In this document: positions 60,003 to 64,000 of the stretch, one piece after another
Layout of the letters: every line of letters starts with the position of its first letter
Numbering within the stretch: the stretch's first letter is position 1
NCBI GenBank assembly: GCA_001972305.1
Contig: BDDD01000984.1
Span: 221,800 to 285,799 of the forward strand
Reading direction: 5' to 3'
DNA length: 64,000 bases
From: Cephalotus follicularis
Lineage: Eukaryota > Streptophyta > Magnoliopsida > Oxalidales > Cephalotaceae
Position numbers and translations under genes: made by a program
The notes under the pieces: model-generated
What the model saw: only the letters and a program-made list of their open reading frames with translations
What the model was told of the DNA's origin: nothing
Database searches by the model: none

Positions 60003-60182
60003 CCTGTTATGTTATATTTTCATTTTAAATATGTAATATATAACTATGAATTGTATAAGCTTAAGCATGTAGTATAGGCTAAATGTGTATGCTATGTTGT
60101 ACAATCCAGTATTATATTATGCTTCCGCAAAGTTTAAGAATTTTCAATTATTGGTAAATACTGGATTAATTGGTTAACCATG
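60003..60182 (+). mobile_element. 3' LTR (long LTR-A), second part
   Basis: The sequence CTGTTATGTTATATTTTC (60005) onward aligns with the 5' LTR from 42342, including AAGCTTAAGCATGTAGTAT and TACTGGATTAATTGGTTAAC. It ends at CCATG, where another LTR begins. The last 30 bp of the LTR are absent. Confidence 0.92.
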
Positions 60183-61060
60183 TGTAACACCCCCGAAGGT
60201 GGGAGCCCTTACAGGTCATAATACGTAACACATCTAAACATGAACTCAAGCATAATCTTAATTTTATTCAAATACGTGGTGGTCTAAAACATAAACCTTT
60301 AACATATCATAATCTGTAATATAAGCCAAAACTATAATCCGAAATCATCAACCGAAAAACATAATATTGTTCAAAAGACTGGTCAAACACGACCATTACA
60401 CTACTGAAAACACAAGCGGACCAATCTCCTAAATGATCGTCAGACATAGGTCGACATCAACCATCACATATTTCCCCGATACTCCTGATAACCTGCCGCA
60501 TGGAAACAAAAACGCGTCTGAGCAAATCTCAGTACGTATAAGGAATGTAAAACAGTAAACAAAAATTTAAAAGGTAAATGAATATCTTAAATTCATGATT
60601 TACCTACAAGATTGTAGCCAGCCGACAGAAACAGGGGTCCAGTCGACTGTTCAAGAAGGCAGTCGACTACAGAACACATAACAGCCGACTGTTCAGGAAA
60701 ACAGCCGACTGTTCTGGATGACGGAACACAAATATCTAACAGTCCTATCCAATTTTTCTATCAAAATCTAGATATCATATTATCAGGAGGCCACAACCAT
60801 TTAAAGAAGACTCTATATGGTATTAAAACAGTAAAAGAACACTGAAATTAATGGAGATATACAGACAGTGGCTATGCTTAAAGAGGAGGATAAGTTCTAA
60901 TCCATTTCATTCATACATATATAACCCGATCTTTAACCCGATCCGTTACAGGGATACTGGGATGACTTTAACCATAACCCATGGCACAAACTGGTCATAT
61001 AGATTTCCTTCTGTCATCTTCTCCTTCATATTTTTTTTCTCTCTTCCCAGCACAGCACGA
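60183..61060 (-). mobile_element. LTR-C fragment, minus strand
   Basis: The plus strand reads TGTAACACCCCCGAAGG, the reverse of an LTR-C end, inserted in the LTR-A 3' LTR after CCATG. The block AGCAAATCTCAGTACG is near 60518. A palindrome array lies at 60619-60711. Compared with other LTR-C copies, about 900 bp between these two blocks is missing. The right limit is approximate; no matching CCATG boundary was found. Confidence 0.75.
60619..60711 (-). repeat. CAG(C/T)CGACTG array in LTR-C fragment
   Basis: Five motifs start at 60619, 60640, 60660, 60682 and 60702, with steps of 21, 20, 22 and 20 bp. Confidence 0.85.
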
Positions 61061-61550
61061 GAGCAGAGGACTGGGTGTCCACCTGCACCTCGACTACCCA
61101 CTGCAGCTGACTGGCGCCAGACGCCAAGGTCCTACCTATCGTCTTCCTCCACGGCAGAGGACCAAACCTACAACAACTTGGATAAGGCATTCATGCATTC
61201 ACACATACATGATAAAGGAAAGAGTGGAAAGAGACAGTCATTTTATAGTGGTTTGGCACAGAATATGCCTACATCCACTTCCTCAACCATCCCTGAGGTT
61301 CCACTAGTATGAAGTTCATTACATAAGGGTTACATAGCTTAGCAAATACAGAGAATGAAAGGATAACCACACCGGCCATCCATGGCAGAGAAGCTGCACA
61401 GACTTCATCATTCAAGGGAGCTATGCCAGACCAGAAGCCACTGCTCAACAAGACCTGAGGACCCCTCCAAAGATGTATTATAAAAAGGAGCAGAGGACTT
61501 CAATGAGAGGAGAGCCCCAACTCACCGTTTCATTAAATGCTGAACACTGT
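61061..61550. other. Unassigned segment with TATA-like box
   Basis: No recognised coding or LTR block. A TATA-like TATTATAAAAAGG at 61477-61489 is followed by GAGCAGAGGACTTC. This may be the promoter region of another, unidentified element that includes the tandem repeats downstream. Confidence 0.35.
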
Positions 61551-61705
61551 CTTCCAACGCACACCGTATCACTTAAACCCGAGGAGAACACCCACGAGTT
61601 CTACACGTGATCACTTAACACTGTCTTCCAAGACACCAACACGCACCTATCACTTAAACTCGAGGAGAACACCCATGAGTTCTACATGTGATCGCTTAAC
61701 ATCTT
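61548..61705 (+). repeat. Two-copy direct repeat, about 80 bp
   Basis: AACACTGTCTTCCAA occurs at 61543 and 61618, each followed by ATCACTTAAAC, CGAGGAGAACACCCA and GAGTTCTACA(C/T)GTGATC. The two copies are close but not identical. Confidence 0.8.
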
Positions 61706-61734
61706 GGTCTATGGTCATTGGAGACACATCGCCA

Positions 61735-61850
61735 GGGGAATTACAATAGCAGACCACATTGCCAGGGGAACCACAATGGCAGACCACAACAGATCATAAT
61801 GCCAGGGGAACAACAATGGCAGACCACAACAACAGATCACAATGCCAGAC
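61735..61850 (+). repeat. CCAGGGGAAC/CAGACCACAA repeats
   Basis: GCCAGGGGAA occurs at 61731, 61762 and 61801, each followed by a form of CACAATGGCAGACCACA. Steps are uneven (31 and 39 bp). It leads into the 34-bp array. Confidence 0.7.
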
Positions 61851-61930
61851 CACAAGTACTGCGAAGTATACCAGACCACAAGCTCCACAAGGTGCCAGAC
61901 CACAAGCCAAGCCACAAGCACTGCCTGCCC

Positions 61931-62110
61931 AGACAACATGCCAGACCACAAGCACTGCCTGCCTAGACAACAAGCCAGACTACAGGCACTGTCTACCCAG
62001 ACAACAAGCCAGACCACAAGCACTGTCTGCCAAGACAACAAGCCAGACCACAAACACCGTCTGCCCAGACAACAAGCCAGACCATAAGCACTACCTGCCC
62101 AGACAACAAG
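61931..62110 (+). repeat. 34-bp tandem array
   Basis: AGACAACAAGCCAGACCACA recurs with starts at 61931, 61965, 61999, 62033, 62067 and 62101, exactly 34 bp apart. Each unit contains GCACTG(T/C)CTGCCC. As 34 is not a multiple of three, the repeat reads in all three frames in turn. Confidence 0.92.
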
Positions 62111-62284
62111 CCATGCACACCTGCCCACCATCGAGTACCAGACCATCCACGGAACAACAGCCCATCCACGAATATCAAACCATCCACATATGCCAACCCA
62201 CTCGTAGCAGCAGACCAGGTAGCCTGAGGAGATTCGTACCCGAGAAGGCATTTTCAACAAAACACCAAAAAAGCAACTTCGCTC

Positions 62285-62600
62285 AATCAACACCCGAAGA
62301 GACTACCACACAAGCAAATACCGGGGAGACCACCACACCAGCACTTCCCGAGGAGACCATCACACAAGCGATGCCCGATAAGACCACCACACAAGCAAAT
62401 GCCCGAGGAGACCACAACACCAGTAAAATGCCCGAGGAGACTACCACACTAGCAATGCCCGGAAAGACCACCACAACAGCAATGCCCAAGGGAGACTACC
62501 ACACCAGCAAATACCAGGGAGACTACCACACTAGCACTACCCGAGGAGACTACCATACCAGCAAATACCAAGGAGACCACCACACCAGCACTGCTCGAGG
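62285..62600 (+). repeat. 27-29-bp tandem array
   Basis: About eleven copies of CCCGAGGAGACCACCACACC with a variable tail (AGCAAAT, AGCACT, AGCAATG). Unit length varies from 26 to 29 bp. It encodes no recognisable domain, though one frame stays open through 61759-62640. Confidence 0.88.
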
Positions 62601-62640
62601 TCAACACAAGGCCCGTCAACAAGGAAATGACAACGTTTAA

Positions 62641-62952
62641 CATAAGCAATGCCGGGGATCAACACAAGGCTCGGGGACAAATGCCAAGCATGGGACAACT
62701 ACCCGAGGTCCCACTAACACTTAAATTACACTAAGGAGATGAAATCTCACCCCGGCCTAGTACCCAAAGGATCCACCAGGGCTCCCCCCACAAGACATCT
62801 TCAGCGATCGACCTGGTCCGAGGTCGGGAGCACGGCCAAAACTAAGGAAAACTCCTTGCTCTCATACTTCCATAGCTGGAACCACCTCAGCAAGCACAAA
62901 TAACAACTCCGTTGAAGATCTAGTCATGGGCTGCAGGACTGCACACATCACT
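62641..62952. other. Unassigned segment after the tandem arrays
   Basis: It contains GACCTGGTCCGAGGTCGGG near 62811 and scattered CGAGG units related to the array, but no coding frame. Probably part of the same unidentified element as the repeats. Confidence 0.35.
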
Positions 62953-63269
62953 TGTAATGTCCCGGATATATAAAGTAACCGTTAGTAAAGTTTTGGTAAC
63001 ACATTTGAGAAAACAACCCTTGAAAGAATTGAAGAATAAACTTTGGACAATCGCTAAATCGTTCGCTTGGAGGATAGGAGTCGGTTAGAGAAGTCTGACG
63101 TGTGTGTTGTGCAAAAACAATATGAAATGTGTAGCCTTTGTATTATGGTAGCGGTAGCTTCGAAACCGGTCAAAGGACGGGTGAGCGAGTCGAGGCCACT
63201 GTGGATATTTGTCTGAGGTGTAACTTGCTTGATAAGCTTTGGCAGCCTCTGAGCAACACTGAGTGGCGT

Positions 63270-63605
63270 TTTGCCCGACAGTACCGGCCGTCACTCAGTT
63301 GAGTGAATCAGTTGAACAGCCAGTTGGTGTCGAGGCCAGTGGTGGGTTTTAGTGGTGTGTTAGTAGTTAAGATACTCAGTGACGGTCTCTGCAGTGGCAC
63401 TTTGTGGGGCAGTGCCAGCCGGTCACTCAAGTTGAGTGACTCAACTGAGCGGCCAGTTGGTGTCGAGACTGGTGGTGGTGTTTTGCGTAGTGTTGTTGGT
63501 CTGTTTGTGTAGTTACGTGAATTGAGCGGCTCTGAACCGCGATTTGCGCGCCAGTTTCCGCCGTCGCTCAACCGAGGTGACTCAGTTGAGCAGTCAAGTT
63601 TAGGC
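63270..63605 (+). repeat. Three copies of a CTCAGTTGAG palindromic unit
   Basis: Units near 63291-63335, 63418-63470 and 63560-63605 share TCACTCA(A)GTTGAGTGA-like palindromes, a second CTCA(A/G)TTGAGC half and GGCCAGTTGGTGTCGAG (first two copies). The spacing is about 127 and 140 bp. This differs from the GTCGAC arrays but again is a palindrome cluster inside an LTR. Confidence 0.75.
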
Positions 63606-63950
63606 CGGTAAAAGCCAGCTTACTGTGGAGTTATCACCAGGTTCGCTCTTCTCGATCGGAAGATCTGCTTCTGGTCGTGGTAGGCACTACGATTGGCCGC
63701 GACCTTGCGTGCCGTTGCGCGTGTCACCGAACCGCAGTCCGCTGTCTCCTTTCTTTTCTTTTCTCTCCTCTTGCTTCCTCGAATGGCAACCTTCACCTCC
63801 CGGACGCAGCAAGCTAGCGGCCGCAGCAGTAGAAGAGGCTGCGGAGAGAGAGGGAGAGAAACCAAGAGAGAGGGCAGAGATAAAGAGGGATAAAGATAAA
63901 CACTTCGCGTACCGCGAAGATTTACCGCGGTCCTCGATAAGAGAGAAAAA

Positions 63951-63952
<2 letters not shown>

Positions 63953-63991
<39 letters not shown>

Positions 63992-64000
63992 TATATATAT
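63953..64000 (+). repeat. TA microsatellite
   Basis: Near-perfect TA repeat running to the window edge. Confidence 0.95.

Larger units (their letters stand above)
40172..60182 (+). mobile_element. LTR-A gypsy element split by two later insertions
   Basis: The parts are: 5' LTR 40172-42547, primer-binding site 42552-42563, gag and pol to 46882, a nested solo LTR-B 46883-49628, pol end 49629-49950, polypurine tract, and a 3' LTR from 49993 that is split at 52101/60003. Sequence after 60003 matches the 5' LTR near 42342, proving the two 3' LTR parts belong together. Another LTR interrupts it at 60183, so the final part of the 3' LTR is not in view. Without the nested DNA the element would be roughly 9.4 kb. 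Confidence 0.93.
62953..64000 (+). mobile_element. Start of another LTR, open at the right edge
   Basis: TGTAATGTCCCGG at 62953 resembles the LTR start at 5950 (TGTAATGCCCC, minus strand). A TATA-like GGATATATAAAG follows at 62964. The segment holds three copies of a palindromic unit (63285-63600), a CT-rich part and a TA microsatellite. The left flank is TCACT. The element continues beyond the window, so this call is provisional. Confidence 0.5.

Noticed and set aside
61759-62640. 293-codon open frame
   Set aside because: It is produced by tandem repeats with a period that is not a multiple of three. It has no recognisable domain.
63693-63893. 66-codon frame and overlapping minus-strand 81-codon frame as host genes
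   Set aside because: They lie in a CT-rich LTR leader, are rich in Arg and Ser, and show no domain or splice context.

Overview
This window reads as transposon-rich, intergenic angiosperm chromatin, most likely from a eudicot-type genome with long-LTR Ty3/gypsy chromoviruses. I found no intact host gene, tRNA, rRNA or CRISPR array. Almost every recognisable coding stretch is a broken piece of an LTR retrotransposon. Most belong to Ty3/gypsy elements whose pol resembles the Tekay/Del chromovirus group (reverse transcriptase, RNase H, integrase, then a C-terminal chromodomain-like segment). Two are Ty1/copia elements. Primer-binding sites match the 3' end of initiator methionine tRNA (TGGTATCAGAGC).

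I use three working labels for the LTRs, based on their ends: LTR-A (TGTAATAACCGC...GTGTGACA), LTR-B (TGTAACGCCC...GTGTGACA) and LTR-C (TGTAAT or TGTAAC...GGGGGTGTTACA).

Layout, left to right. 1-5346: pol plus a 3' LTR-C, plus strand. 5347-5950: an LTR start of another element, minus strand. 5951-8800: pol end plus a 3' LTR-B. 8801-9559: an LTR-C fragment, minus strand. 9560-10123 and 16773-21240: a minus-strand copia element, split by a complete LTR-A element at 10124-16772. 21320-24209: a solo LTR-C with a perfect target duplication. 24210-26914: LTR-like remnants. 26915-34322: minus-strand LTR-C, pol, LTR and LTR-A fragments. 34323-39140: a plus-strand, heavily decayed copia element. 40172-60182: an LTR-A element split by a solo LTR-B (46883-49628) and by a rearranged minus-strand LTR-C element (52102-59997). 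60183-61060: another LTR-C fragment. 61060-62952: unassigned sequence with tandem repeats. 62953-64000: the start of another LTR.

The most unusual signal lies in the LTRs themselves. Different LTR groups carry arrays of a short palindrome with a GTCGAC core, repeated about every 21 bp with unrelated spacer sequence. The flanks of the core differ between LTR groups but stay palindromic (CAGTCGACTG, GCGTCGACGC, GACGTCGACGTC). Downstream of the arrays, LTR-A copies also carry a series of conserved hairpins, and one hairpin shows compensatory stem changes. The arrays lie between a splice-donor-like AG/GTAGG and an acceptor-like TTTCAG, so a leader intron inside the LTR is possible. The functional readings are inference; the spacing, palindromes and stem changes are visible in the sequence.
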